NCBI GenBank assembly: GCA_024364735.1
Contig: JAGFNQ010005247.1
Span: forward strand, 223,562 to 287,561
Direction of reading: 5' to 3'
DNA length: 64,000 nt
Origin: Boesenbergia rotunda
Lineage: Eukaryota; Streptophyta; Magnoliopsida; Zingiberales; Zingiberaceae
In this document: positions 51,440 through 63,029 of the stretch, in pieces
How positions within the stretch are numbered: position 1 is the stretch's first letter
How the letters are laid out: the number at the start of each line of letters is the position of its first letter
Translations under genes and position numbers: made by a program
Notes under the pieces: generated by a model
The model's database searches: none
Seen by the model: only the letters and a program-made list of their open reading frames with translations
What the model was told of the DNA's origin: nothing

Positions 51440-51705
51440 ATAAATGATAATATTTATCTAGGTGGCTAGTCCTCCATGGATATAGATAGGTAAATGATGA
51501 AATATTTATCTAGATGGTTAGTCCGGCTTAGAAATAGTTAACGAGATTTTTTCAATCTTGGGTGACCTGGCCCTATGAAAGTTTTCTATTTGGAAGAAAT
51601 TTTTTTGTAAATGAGTCATAACTGAGGATTGAATCGTAGACGTTTGAGATTGTGATTAGTCGTCCTACTATTACATCATAGCTCCGGAGCCCTGATTATA
51701 ATAGA
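51440..51705 (-). mobile_element. tRNA-derived SINE candidate
   Basis: Read on the minus strand, the head has an A-box-like ATGATGTAATAGTAGGACG (around 51661-51680) and, about 35 bp on, a B-box-like CGATTCAATCC (around 51625-51640), the spacing of a pol III tRNA promoter. Both boxes deviate from consensus, and neither a poly tail nor a target duplication was defined. Confidence 0.35.
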
Positions 51706-52300
51706 TAGATAAATGATAAAGTATTTTACCTAATATAATATAATCATCTTTTATACTAGGAAGATTAATCACTCAATGAAATATTTTGCACGACATCATC
51801 GTTGGCTAAACAGATTTTCAAGCAATTCGATGACTAAAATAATTTAATAAATCTAAAAAAAGGGGGCATTTTTTGATTATTTCGGGTCAAATTGAGTAAT
51901 TTGTAGAGGAAGAATTTTCTAAAATTAGGAGTTGTTTATTAATTTCAACCGAATTGAAATGGTCTAGAAAACACGCAGTTGACGACTAATAGAATTTTCT
52001 TGTCCACACCTTCAAAATCAATGTTCCCAAAAGTAAAATGCTCGAAATTGCTTTTTTTTTTTAAATAATGGTGTCCATTCTAAATTTGACCCCAAAAATG
52101 GGTAATATATTATTCTTGTTGAAATTGGATATTTAATAAAAAAAAAATTAGATATAATAGGTTTATGTATATAATAATTGGATATTTATAAAATATGAAA
52201 AATAATTTACGATATAATTTATCTAATACCTTGTTCATTCCATGTAGCTATTAATCATTGATGTTTAGCAATATGTGGTAAAACGGGATTAGTTTATTCT
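51706..52300. other. Intergenic DNA, nothing recognised
   Basis: AT-rich with short homopolymers. No ends or genes were seen. Confidence 0.45.
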
Positions 52301-53385
52301 TGTTGGATATGATTTTGCAAAGCAAAATTTTGATGTTATCGATCGTTGAAAGTCAAGTTTGACTTCAAAATCAAAATTTACGTTTCGCGTAGATAAATCT
52401 GGACTATTTATGTGCTCAAAATCGATTAAGGGTGAATGAGAAATTAATTATTCAAGATACGCTTAAAATGAATATTAAGGAAAAAGATTAGACTTTAGTC
52501 CCACATTGCTAATCGGCGAGAGTCAGTATTTACTTATATGTGTTCCTGTACTAATGTTGTTAATACAAAAGCACAGGAGGTCTCTACCCATGGGCGAGCA
52601 GGTACTCGCACCTGCGAGCCCGCCACGCCCGCAATGAGCGCTTTGTCGTCGCGAGGAGAATTAAGGAGCTTTAATTTATGCTTCACGTGACGATGACATA
52701 TCGTGATCAGGTGGCGCCACGTGACATGTCGGTGATGAGGTAGTGCCTATGTGGCACGTGACTGTGTAGAGAACGATGGCTGGATTGGGCGAACAGATGG
52801 TGGTCGTCGGATCAAAGATCTAGAGCGTCAGATTCAAATCTGACTGTGAAGAGGGAGGATAGATCTGAGGCGTCGGATTAAATGTTCTAATCTGGCGGCT
52901 GAGATCAAGATGGGATCTGAAGAGTTATAACTCATCAAGGGACGAGATTAAAAGACCTTTAAAAGGTTATATCCTTTCGTTATGAACGATCTAGATCTGT
53001 CCGAACCAACGGTACTTACCTCTTCACTCAATATAAATAGATCCCTCCACTTGATTATTATATTCATTCAAGCATTGCAATCTAATAGCATTTGCACTCA
53101 TCTATATGTTATGCATCAAGAGTGCAAAAAGCCTACTGAAAGGTTCGCCGGTCTCGGAATTTGATGTGCTATTATTCCGAGACGACGTCGTTGTATCTTG
53201 GAAACGAATTGCTGCTATCCGTGAGCACCAGTAGCGGAGCAATATCGTTTTACGGAGATAATGTCGAACACTAGTCTCGATATAAACCAATCAGTTTGTT
53301 TCCTCCGAAAGCAATCTCCCAGAAAATTTGACGATCATAAATTAACTAAGTCAGATACCAAGGAGATACAAGTCACCTACCAACA
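52301..53385 (+). mobile_element. Probable Ty1/copia-type solo LTR, 1085 bp
   Basis: Begins TGTTGGATATGATTTTGC and ends CACCTACCAACA (TGTTGG/CCAACA inverted termini). A promoter-like CAATATAAATAGATCC is present near 53030. The flanking 5-mers (attct and cttcc) agree at only three positions, so the duplication is doubtful. Confidence 0.6.
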
Positions 53386-53907
53386 CTTCCAAATGTCCTT
53401 CCCAAAATATTTAGAAGAGAAATAAATTATGATATCAAATACATCTTTTTAAATGTGAGAAATTTTATTCTTATTCTCAGAGAATTCTATCTCTATTTTT
53501 TTATGATAATTTATTATCTGAGTACCAACTGGTTTATATTCATATCATATATTTAGCTACTAAATTATGGATTCCATGTTGTTGGGAATAATTCCACGTT
53601 TAACCAGTCAGCTGCCTGCGTATATATATTTTTAATTGATAGGCAATGTTTTTTTCTGTCGTGAAAAAAATGTGCTCGAACTCTTTAAATATTCACTTTC
53701 TTGCAATGATTAAAAGAGTCCGGAATAAGCAACCATTAAATGGGCTTCGAAATGGGCCTCAAACAACGACGACCGAAATGTCATGAGGACCACGAAAATG
53801 CTTCCTGAGCAAATTTTCCCGTTCGAATAAATTGAATGAACAAACGTAAACACATTGCGCGTTTTTATTAATGTTCATTACAACCAAATATGAAATCGGT
53901 TATCTTA
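53386..53907. other. Intergenic DNA, nothing recognised
   Basis: No genes or element ends were seen apart from the TTA next to the following MITE. Confidence 0.4.
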
Positions 53908-54135
53908 GGGGACATTTGATTTGTGTCATTTTCTATTTTCATTTTCCAGAAAATCACATTTTTTAGTTTTCTGGAAAATAATTTTTTCTCATTCTCCAGT
54001 TTTCCAGAAAACGCTATGTTTTTTTCTAAAAAACAAAGCTAGAAAATGCAAACCAAACATGTTTTTCAGAAAATCATATTTTCTACCAAAAATGAAAATA
54101 GAAAACAGACTGGAAAACGCAAACCAAACGCCCCC
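53908..54135. mobile_element. Tourist-like MITE (PIF/Harbinger type), 228 bp
   Basis: Flanked by TTA on both sides (53905-53907 and 54136-54138). Ends GGGGACATTTGATTTG and, read inward, GGGGGCGTTTGGTTTG. The interior is made of inverted TTTTCCAGAAAA-like words. The 3-bp TTA duplication is diagnostic of this class. Confidence 0.82.
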
Positions 54136-54236
54136 TTAGTTAGGGACGTTTTTCCAACTAACCTCGGGCGATCGGCTCGGCCGCACGGAAGTTTTTCATC
54201 GGCCACCAGGATAATTGAAAAGCACTCGTAGTTAAC

Positions 54237-54700
54237 GAGGGTGTTAAAAAAAAAAATTCAATTTGACCATCCGACTTGAGTCGATCTTATAAAAAACATA
54301 TATGAGTTTGAAATTTTTAGATTCGAGTCGAGTTTGGATTGGAGGGTTTCAAATAGAAAATTTTTTAGTCCGATTCGGGTTGACCTAAATTTAAGATTTA
54401 GTGATTTCTTATTGGATTAAATTAAATTTTATTTTAAAAATTAAAATATATTTATGTATATTAATATCAATGTTAGTATAATAATAATAAAGTATTGAGA
54501 TAAAAGTGAAGAATTATAGAGAAAATAATCAAAAAATTATTTTGAATTAATTTTTTTGATTATTCGGGTCGGGATCGGGTTGATCGAGTTGGTCGAATTT
54601 GAGTTCGGGTTTAAGTATTTTGGGTTAAATTCGAGTTTAGATCGGATTCTGATTCTGATTGGGAATTTAAAAAAAAAATCGATCCTACCCATTTGAATTA
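54237..54700. mobile_element. Decayed hAT-like MITE, inverted relative of 33855-34307
   Basis: The centre (TTATGTATATTAATATCAAT near 54450) is the complement of the centre of 33855-34307 (ATTGATATTAATATACATAA). CGGGT-rich words flank it. Ends are decayed and no target duplication was found. Confidence 0.5.
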
Positions 54701-54712
54701 AGGCTCCTAGTT

Positions 54713-57500
54713 AGCAATCCTCTTGGGACGTTTATATATACTTTGGATGAGAGTAAAATACGTATTTGCCCTAATATAACAACCTTTTAAATGGAAAATA
54801 TCATAAACTCGACCAGACATTTTCGTTATGATTAATATTCACGAACACAAGAATATGAATTATCCATTAACAAGATTGATCATGTCGAAGAGCGAGGTAG
54901 ACTCCTAAGAATGAGTTGGACTCTAGAATGACTCCTGCTGGCTCCGAGAATCTACAAGAAAGATGACTGTCAGTAACCTACCGGGAAGATTATCTGACAA
55001 GACCCTTCGACGATCAAGTCAATATCCGGTAGTGGAGAGGAAAAATTGGAGAAGAACTGTAGTTGGTATGAATTGCACATACCTGCGGACGAAGGTAGGA
55101 GAGTCTTATATAGTCGAGGGAGCCGATAACTTCTGCCACATTTTGTCTTATGTGGGGATAGGATCATGGGCTCAGATGTTCCTCAAATCACAATCGCGAG
55201 CCATCCATCGAGACAAGAGAGATTGGACTGAAATTTCTTCCAGCTGATTCAATTTGAGCAGAGTGATCGATTGAAGCTGTTCTTCCACTGAATTGCTGTG
55301 CCTAGGGGTTCGAAGCCGGCTTTTGATTGACAACCAAGAAGATTTTGAGCTCGTGAAGGATTGAGGAGTAGTTTAACTCGTTTAATTTCTGTTTTTTGTA
55401 GCTGTAACTTCATTACTGTCGTGTTCTGTTTCTGCATTTTAGTTTCAGCTGCTGTAGTCAACCTTTCGGATTTAATTCTGCTTAATTAGTGGTTTGAATC
55501 TTTTCTTCCATTAGTTAGCTAGTTTGTTTAGTCAATTCTTTACTTAATTTTACTTGCTTTGCAATTTTAAACCTTGCGTATCAGATTCCCTGTTGCGTGC
55601 CATTTCTGATTGGTCTCAGATTACTTGTTTTCTGAATTTTTCCGAGCTGTTTAGTTGTTACTCTCTGCTTTAGTATTAGATAGATAGTGTGTTAGTTAAC
55701 ATAGCACTTAATTGTAGTTTTTTTGCAATCCATTTGTGGCGTGCCAACTAAATAGCGGTATTCCTTTCATTTCTGAAAAATTCAATCAGTTTTCTGTAAT
55801 TTCCAGCTGCACATTCTCTGAATTTTTGCTAAGTAAACAATAGGTTTTTCATCTTAGTTCTCTGGCAGTTCGATCAGTGCAATTAATCTTAGTTGTTTGT
55901 GATTTGCGCAAAAGCCATAAGCTGAATGGTTGCACATTATTTCCTAATTTCTGCATATCCCATTTCTGAACTTTGTATCTGTTTTCTGCTTGCGCATCAG
56001 CTGGCCATAGCCGAGTTGTGTTCAGTTTCCATCCTTGACAACATATTGTTTAGCATTCAATTATTGCAAGACTTACTTCCTGAAGTTAATCTGGTTATTA
56101 GTGTGATAGTGCACCTGAATTCAACTTGCTTAGCATTCAGTTGCTGTGAATTTCAGTCCTAAGCAAGCTGAGTTATTTCTGCAATGTAGTTAATACTTCT
56201 GCAGTTTAGTGAATGTCCGTAATTAGCATCAAGTGAAGTCATCTCACAATTTCAGCAAGTTAGGTTTACATTTCTGCACTTGGGTCAAGGGAAGTTTTGG
56301 CACTTATTTTGTATCAGTTTGTTTATGGATTGCCTTGCATTTGGTTAGTTATGAGTGGTAAATCCGAAGGCTTTTGGCACATCAGTTTTTACATACTTAC
56401 AAGTTTGTATCCCTCTTGGTATCAAGTCAAACCTCAGGATTGAATTTGAATGAACTATTTTAGGCTGCTGCGTTGTTTTGGTGTTTAACATTTGTTTTGC
56501 AATTCGAAATCAGATTTATTTCCAAAATTGGTTACTTGCTTTAGTGGATTAAGTGGTCTGTTGGTCAAGTTATTGATTGCCATCACTAGCTGAGCTTATT
56601 AGCTAAGTTCTTCCCTTTTCATTGCATTTCAATTCATATTTACAAACCAAATCAAATTCACATTCGAAACCCAAGTTCACAAACGACACATAAATACAAG
56701 TGCGAATCGAACAAAGTCAACTAGTTCCCGAGAAAAATATGACATGTGGCCCCTATATTACATTTTCATACTTTTGATTGTAAAAGGGTTTCCAGCATTT
56801 CATTTATAAATTCTAAATTTGAGGCCCACATTCGTGACACATAGTTTGGGCCTGTCACCCACTGAGTCAGGGGGTACTCGGACTCGGCCAAACCAACTCG
56901 TCCCTGGGTCATAGGATTATAGCAAAGGGAGACCACCGACTGGATGCCGAACGAGTGTTGTCCGGACGACCTTAGGCCTGGCACTCGGTATCTCTCGCTG
57001 GGCGGGCTAATTTAGATTGTATCTAGACCGACCACCGACCGGGCATCCCGACCCGAGTGGCACTCGCTTCCTGCCCTGCCACGCCAAGTTGTCAGAGCTT
57101 TTCTGGCAATGATCTATCTCCCTGCGGTACCATATATGTCGACCAAGCTACACCTAGGCTACGTCGGGATCATATCTACAAATAAAATTCATAAATCATG
57201 TTTAACCATAATGGTCAAATTAATTAATAAAGAAATAAATAAGTTTACAACATTAACCCACATAATCAATCAAATAATTTTTTTTAAAAAATAAAAAATA
57301 TTTCAAACAGTCAAACAAATTCAAACTAATTAAAATCAATCCATTTAAATAAATCAAATTCGAATTATAATTAAATAAATATTTTAACAATTTAATTCAT
57401 TTTAAAGCACCGATTTAAAAATTACAAAAATTCTCGACACAAACCGTTTACTCCACGCAATGAAAATGACTCGACAACTTCCCACGATACAGCAGCAACT
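54713..57500. other. Unclassified region, probably old retroelement sequence
   Basis: From 55380 to 56640 the plus strand is T-rich with many short TTCTG and CAGTT words and has no long open frame. From 56810 to 57120 a GC-rich segment (CACCCACTGAGTCAGGGGGT, GACCGACCACCGACCGGGC) looks like LTR sequence. I could not define ends, a duplication or a lineage. A short frame at 54963-55247 (94 codons) has no recognisable domain. Confidence 0.35.
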
Positions 57501-57716
57501 GCCTTGTCACTTACATATATAAATATATATATATATATATATACGGAACAAACTCCATTTACTCGTGAAGTCCGAGTCAAAAGTCAACGAGTCAACTCGT
57601 TCTTGTCTCCTTCTCCCCTGTACGTTTTTCTGCGGAAAGTGAAAGAAATATTAAAAAGCAGTGCAAACATATAGAAGAGAAAGTTCTGTGTATCTTCTCT
57701 CAACTATAACTTCATC

Positions 57717-57724
57717 TATAAATA
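57717..57724 (+). promoter_or_regulatory. TATA box of EF-hand gene
   Basis: TATAAATA lies 50 bp upstream of the ATG at 57767, implying a very short 5' UTR of roughly 20 nt. Confidence 0.65.
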
Positions 57725-57766
57725 GCTGATCGGAACTCGTGTTCGATCAACCACTGCACTTCAATA

Positions 57767-58207
57767 ATGGACCGCCTTCTTCACCTCATCAGCCATCTAT
57801 TCGATGCACTGCAATGCCCGACTCAGGAGGTTCGTGGCCGCGCACAGCTCGCCGGGAAGGGTCGGAATGACGTCGACCGTGATGCTGAAGTGGTTATGAG
57901 GAGGCTTTGCTTGTGGAACTCGGGCGAGGAGGAGGAAGACGGGGGCGGCCTCGTGGAGGAGGCCCGCCGGCTGTTGGAGGAGAAAGAGGCGAGTGCGGAG
58001 GAGCTGGAGGAGGCCTTCGCGGTGTTCGACGGGAATGGCGACGGGAAGGTCGGCGCGGAGGAGCTGATGGGGGTGATGGAGAGGTTGGGGCTGGAAGAGG
58101 GGGCGAGGTTGGAGGAGTGCGAGAGGATGATCGCCGTTTACGATGAGGACGGCGACGGCGCCGTCAGTTTCGGGGAGTTCAAGAAGATGCTAATGAACTC
58201 TTCCTAA
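57767..58207 (+). CDS. Calmodulin-like EF-hand calcium-binding protein
   Basis: This intronless 146-codon gene encodes a probable cytosolic calcium sensor of the plant CML group (it resembles CML45/46-type proteins). Two canonical EF-hand loops are present: residues 88-99 (DGNGDGKVGAEE) and 126-137 (DEDGDGAVSFGE), with calcium ligands at positions 1, 3, 5 and 12 of each loop. Residues 1-16 are hydrophobic with Leu/His (MDRLLHLISHLFDALQ), perhaps a membrane or target-binding helix; residues 53-82 are very acidic. Only one EF-hand pair is present instead of calmodulin's two. The ATG at 57767 follows a TATA box at 57717. GC content is high compared with its AT-rich surroundings. The gene looks intact. 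Confidence 0.9.
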   Translation: MDRLLHLISHLFDALQCPTQEVRGRAQLAGKGRNDVDRDAEVVMRRLCLWNSGEEEEDGGGLVEEARRLLEEKEASAEELEEAFAVFDGNGDGKVGAEELMGVMERLGLEEGARLEECERMIAVYDEDGDGAVSFGEFKKMLMNSS

Positions 58208-58653
58208 GTAATATTGTATTTCATTACTGCTCGTGTTTGACTTAAACATGCAATTAAGGTGTGTGTTTTTAGTGTCGTTTGTAATAATATTAGAGCATTA
58301 TTCAACCAACGGACAAAATCAAGATTAGGATGTAGTAATTAATTATTAGAATGAATTAATTAACTGCTTTTTTTATTGCTATGTCAATTAATCGAGTATG
58401 TAATAAAGTCTCTATCCGTAGTTTGATAAGGCTCATCATCCATTGTACAAGCAGATAATAAATTACGAGGGATTTTACCTAGAATAGTAGTGCATGCAGG
58501 AAGTGAGATAATCCGTGGATAGTGCATGCAGGAAGTGAGATAATCCGTGGACTTTCTGCGCCCATTGAGAATCAACCCTAATTTATCTGTGACAACATAT
58601 CACTATATTAACTATATGTTCCAGCGTGCAGGGGTATGTAATTTTCTCACTCG

Positions 58654-58654
<1 letters not shown>
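58208..58654. other. Downstream region of the EF-hand gene
   Basis: It contains the 3' UTR of the EF-hand gene and a tandem 32-bp duplication. No other gene was seen. Confidence 0.5.
58489..58550 (+). repeat. 32-bp tandem duplication
   Basis: AGTGCATGCAGGAAGTGAGA followed by TAATCCGTGG occurs at 58489 and again at 58521 without change. Confidence 0.95.

Positions 58655-58712
<58 letters not shown>
58655..58712. repeat. (TA)n microsatellite
   Basis: 58 bp of uninterrupted TA, left border of the MITE cluster. Confidence 0.95.
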
Positions 58713-58713
<1 letters not shown>

Positions 58714-58829
58714 TGCTACGGACGTGATGTGCGGACTCCTCGTATGGACCACACTACCAGATCGATTAGGCAAGAGCCTGATCGGTCTGGCGCCTCGGTC
58801 GCGCACGCGGTCCGCAGCGAAGAATTACC
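58713..58829 (+). mobile_element. GC-rich microsatellite-flanked MITE (copy b, internally deleted)
   Basis: A short form lacking the central hairpin. The left end has GATGTGCGGACTCC; the right end has GCGCACGCGGTCCGCAGCGA, as in copy a (GCGCACGCGGTCCGTAG). Bounded by a TA tract on the left and GT/TA tracts on the right. Confidence 0.65.

Positions 58830-58900
<71 letters not shown>
58830..58900. repeat. (GT)n(AT)n microsatellite
   Basis: A GT run followed by an AT run, the same order as at 26771-26927 next to copy a. Confidence 0.95.
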
Positions 58901-58903
<3 letters not shown>

Positions 58904-59265
58904 TTCCTGCGGACCGTGGCCTGTAGATCGCGTGCGGACCACGTACCTAATCGGTCACGTTGACCGATCAGGCAGGTGCCTCATCGGTCAGGGCCTAGCC
59001 TGACTGATCAGGCACCTGCCTGATCGGTCACCGTGACCGATCGGCCGTTACCCAATGCCGACGGGTTCACCGCTACCCCTAGGGTTCACCGGCCCCCTAG
59101 GGTTATAGTTTTGTTTGGGGGCGGCGGCCGAAGGCCGCCGATGGTGTCCGATCGACTATCGGCCACCATCGGCGCAGCGCCCCTGCGTGTCCGATCAGGT
59201 AGTTGCCTGAGCGGTCTGGCGCTGTGGTCCGCACGGGTCCGCATCGCGCTGTCTGCAGCATAGCA
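58901..59265 (+). mobile_element. GC-rich microsatellite-flanked MITE (copy c, 365 bp)
   Basis: The most complete copy. It has a left end with CTGCGGACC and GCGTGCGGACC, TGACCGATC words in both orientations, the segment GACGGGTTCACCGCTACCCC, the core GGGTTATAGTTTTGTTTGGG with hairpin GGCGGCCGAAGGCCGCC, and a right end that reads inward GTTTTGCTATGCTGCAGAC. Flanked by AT on the left and CA/CT/AT tracts on the right. Non-coding. Confidence 0.75.
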
Positions 59266-59268
59266 AAA

Positions 59269-59290
59269 CACACACACACACACACACACA

Positions 59291-59325
<35 letters not shown>
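59269..59325. repeat. Compound (CA)n(CT)n(AT)n microsatellite
   Basis: Three pure dinucleotide runs in direct succession between MITE copies c and d. Confidence 0.95.
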
Positions 59326-59906
59326 GCCATTTTAGCTCCTGTGAACCGCATACGTGACACCTGCCTGATAGGTCAGGGAAGTCCCTGACCGATCAGGAAG
59401 GTACCTGATCGGTCAGGGACTTCCGTGACCGATCAGGAACCTGCCTGATCGGTCAACCTGACCGATCAGCCATTACCCAATGCCGACGGGTTCACCCTAC
59501 CCGACGGGTTCACTGTACCCTCTAGGGTTCATCGCTCACCCCTGGGTTATAGTTTTGTTCGGGGGCAGCGGCCGAAGGCCGCCGATGGTGTCCAATCGAC
59601 GATCGGCACAACACCGATTAGGCAGAAGCCTGATCAGTCTGGCGCTGTGCGGACCGCGTTAGCACCGGTCAGGTTTCTCCCTGACCGATCAGGAGGTTCC
59701 TGATCGGTCAACCTGACCGATTAGCATTACCCAATGCCGACGGGTTCACCGCTACCCGACGGGTTCACCGTACCCTCTAGGGTTCATCGCTCACCCCATG
59801 GGTTATAGTATTGTTAGAGGGCGGCGGCCGAAGGCCGCCGATGGGCCACCATCGGCGCAACACCGATCAAGCAGAAGCCTGATCGGTCTGGCGCTGTGGT
59901 CCGCAC
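59326..59906 (+). mobile_element. GC-rich microsatellite-flanked MITE (copy d, internal duplication)
   Basis: The internal block (TGACCGATC words, AATGCCGACGGGTTCACC, hairpin core, CAACACCGAT) occurs twice, around 59350-59660 and 59660-59900. The right end stops at GTGGTCCGCAC where the next element begins, so the copy is truncated. Confidence 0.65.
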
Positions 59907-60900
59907 TGTTGGGACCGGGTGGATGTTGACATGGATGCGGGTTCGTAATTTTAAAATTAATTACGTGCAGCGGAAGGTTTAACATAAATAATTTCTCAAA
60001 TTATTTAACCACACATCTAAGCATGCAATTTTATCTTGTGTACATGATCATATATTTAAAATTTTGCAGAAACGTAAACTAATTTACGTATTACCTCGCG
60101 TAACTCGAAGGAAGGGACGAGATCCAACCGTAAGCGTCCCTTGGAAGCTCCGCCTCTATTCGCGTCCACGCCGAGTATCTTCGGGATGACTTCGCAAAGC
60201 CACGAGTTTCGTGTTCTCGAGAACTACTAGATTCTCCGAGAACGCGACAAGAAAAATCAAGAGAGAAGTCGGAAGACTAACCACAAAAGGATGGCCGGAA
60301 TCAAAATTTCGGCGAAGCAAAAGAAGAGGCTTGCGGCAAAAAGATCCTTGCGGCAAACTCTAATTCCGGCAGCACCTTCTTCCGGCCAAGAGATGGCCGG
60401 AGCTTCCTTCTCCGGCAGCAGGTGGTGGTCGGCAGGAAAAGGGCAGGGGCGGTCGGCTGGTGCTCCTTCTTGGGGCTGGTGAAGAGTGCGAGATTATATT
60501 GTCCAAGCAAGGACTAGGCGAGCAAAGGGCGGCGGGCGATCGGTGGGTGATCGGCCGGCGACGGGCAATGACGGGTAGTAGGTCAGTGACGGGCAATTGG
60601 CTGCTGGTCAAATTGCAATTGGCGGAGGGTGCGACGAGCCCCGACAAGTTCACGTGTTCCTCGTAGTTATCATATGGTGTTTGGGGCGGCGACCGGAGAC
60701 CGCCACCGGTCAGCAAGTGGCTGGAGGTAAGTGAAGGGTGGCGGGCAGCGTCCGAGCTGCGATGGACGGCCTGCGCGAGAGAGAAGCTTTTCGTGAGCAA
60801 AGAAAAAAAAAATATATCGCACATAAGCGCGTATTTTTTGTCACTTAAGAGATTATATATAAGGGAGGCCGTATGTGGAGGGTCAAATCAAAAATCAAGT
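59907..60900 (-). mobile_element. Probable Ty1/copia-type LTR fragment (minus orientation)
   Basis: On the minus strand the end reads GGTCCCAACA (59917-59908), preceded by TAATTACGTGCAGCGGAAGG on the plus strand, a word resembling other copia LTRs. GC-rich 60300-60780 gives frames without domains. The distal end was not found; boundaries are approximate. Confidence 0.4.
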
Positions 60901-63029
60901 TAATTGGTCAAAATACAAGCAAAAGTGGAAGTTAAAGTGATCCATCCAACTCCATCGATTCTGTCAACCAATACTCCAACTCAATCATATATAGGATCCC
61001 AACTCCATCGATTCAACCACATTATTACTCCAACTCAGTCATGTTACCTGACTCCATCAATTTGGCCATACGACTACTCCAGCTTAGTCGCGTGTCTTTG
61101 ACTCTATCAACTCATCCATATGACTATACTCCAACTCGATCAACCGATTACTCTAATTCAGTTTGGTCATCCAACCTCTCCGGCCAACTCAGTTCACTAG
61201 ACTCCATCAGATTGGTCTTGAAACCTATATCCTATGTAGTTAATCTTACCATTTCTCTCAAAAATACAAGAATGTAGCCATCACTCGCGAATAATGTGGG
61301 TAACATGGCCGTTACTCCCATAAGGTCTTGGGCAACACGACCGTTAATCTTCTAAAAATTATGGACAATGTAAGAGCACAATTGTAGTCTTATATAAAAT
61401 CGCCCTCTCTCACCGAGATATATAGAGTCGTACCCTCTTTCTCAACCATGCTTCTTCCTCCACCATACGCTGCACCATGACTCTCCTCTTCCTTTCTCTT
61501 CCTCAACTTCTTCTACTGGGATCTCTGGTCAGACCTGCCGCCCCATCGCCACTCCTAATCATTGCTGCTGAGAGCTCTTTCTCTTCCAAACTACTTTGCT
61601 CTATCAAGAAGGATATCGAACCGCTGTTGTTGATCAGTTTTCTGCTAGCTCTAATTGCACCACCGTTATTGCCACAGTGCGTCTTTCTCAAGCAAAGTTC
61701 TCTTATCTCTTATCTCTTTCTTTTTCTATTCTCGTTGTCTTATTCTACTCTTTTCTCTCGTTGGAATCCTCCTTTCATGATTCAACTTCAAAATCATCTC
61801 TTTCCGAGGCTTGATTTTGCACTTAATTTGTAACATTTTTTTTAGATTCAACTCCCCTTAAATCTGATATTTTGATCTGGTTCGTACTTCTCTCTTTTCC
61901 TTTTGCTTTCATTTTCAATGTCAGATACTTGAACAATATGTCAAATTTATCTCAGAGTTGAGCATGACACTCAATGTCTTAGAGGATTTGATATACAAAT
62001 TTCGTTGGTGATCCTGCAACTTTACGACAATCAAACTATTTCACAAGCACATCTTAAATACTCACGGGTATGCTTACTCTTGGTCAACCATCGGAGTTTT
62101 TATCTACTGAATGGTATATTTATACTAGAGCAACCAATGGCGTAGCTAGGATGTTCAAGTGCCTTGGGCTAAAAAAAAGCTGGGCTTAAACAAGTACCAT
62201 ATTTATTTTTAAACAAATGTCATGTTTAAACATATGTTAATTTATTCTTAAACTGGTGTCATGTTTAAACAGGTTGAGGCTTATAATTGTTGGGCTTTTT
62301 GCTGGGTTGCACTAGGCTAAAGCCATGCAAAGCTAACCCTGTCTATGCCATAAACAAAGTAAGATCAAATATTGTTGGGCTGCTTTCTAGACTACACTAG
62401 GCTGAAGCCCAGTAAAACCCAGCCTTGTCTAAACCCTTGGGAGCAATTCATCATATATTATGTCACATCAAACTATAAAATCCTTACAGAAGTAATGTCG
62501 TACTATAGTTCAAATACGCTGCAAGTAAGCAATGACTCAAATTTGTAAATTACTAATATTGGAAATATATATATTCATTTATTTAATCATACTTTTCACA
62601 TGCGCAATATTTTTCATGCTTCATCTATTACCAAAAATGTGCTCACAACACGTCAGTTTTGTCTTGATAACAATGGTTTTTTTGAATTTTACCATAATCA
62701 TTATCTTATAAAAGATAGGAAATAGATATTATTGTATTTTATGGGAGAATAACAAAATGATCTCTATTATTTTCTAAAATTTTCAATCAAAACTTTTATT
62801 ATTGAACACACAAATATACCAGCTTGGCATGTCTGACTTGGTTATTCTTCTCTTCGCATTGTTCAGTCAATCATCAATAGATATGATTTACCTACTTTCT
62901 TCACCTCCTCTTCATCTCTACATGGAATCTAAAAGTCATAAGTTCTCATTCTTTTCTCCGACCGTGTTTCTAATTTTTCACTTGAAATAATTCATTCATA
63001 TGTTTGAGGACTTGTACATATTTTATCTA
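60901..63029. other. Unclassified region upstream of the copia remnant
   Basis: 60940-61210 has many repeats of ACTCCAACTC and GACTCCATCAA. 61380-61850 has TATATAAAATC followed by a CT-rich stretch that might be an LTR or leader. Near 62150 ATGGCGTAGCTAGGATG resembles, but does not match, a hAT terminal word. No gene is supported. Confidence 0.35.

Noticed and set aside
57907..58146. Gly/Arg-rich frame overlapping the EF-hand gene
   Set aside because: It is a shifted reading of the GC-rich EF-hand coding sequence.
61477..61833. 118-codon Leu-rich frame resembling a secreted or membrane peptide
   Set aside because: The stretch is CT-rich and low in complexity, near retroelement remains, and has no recognisable family features.
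62130..62460. Second hAT element (GGCGTAGCTAGG end)
   Set aside because: Only one loosely similar end was found, with no partner end, duplication or transposase.
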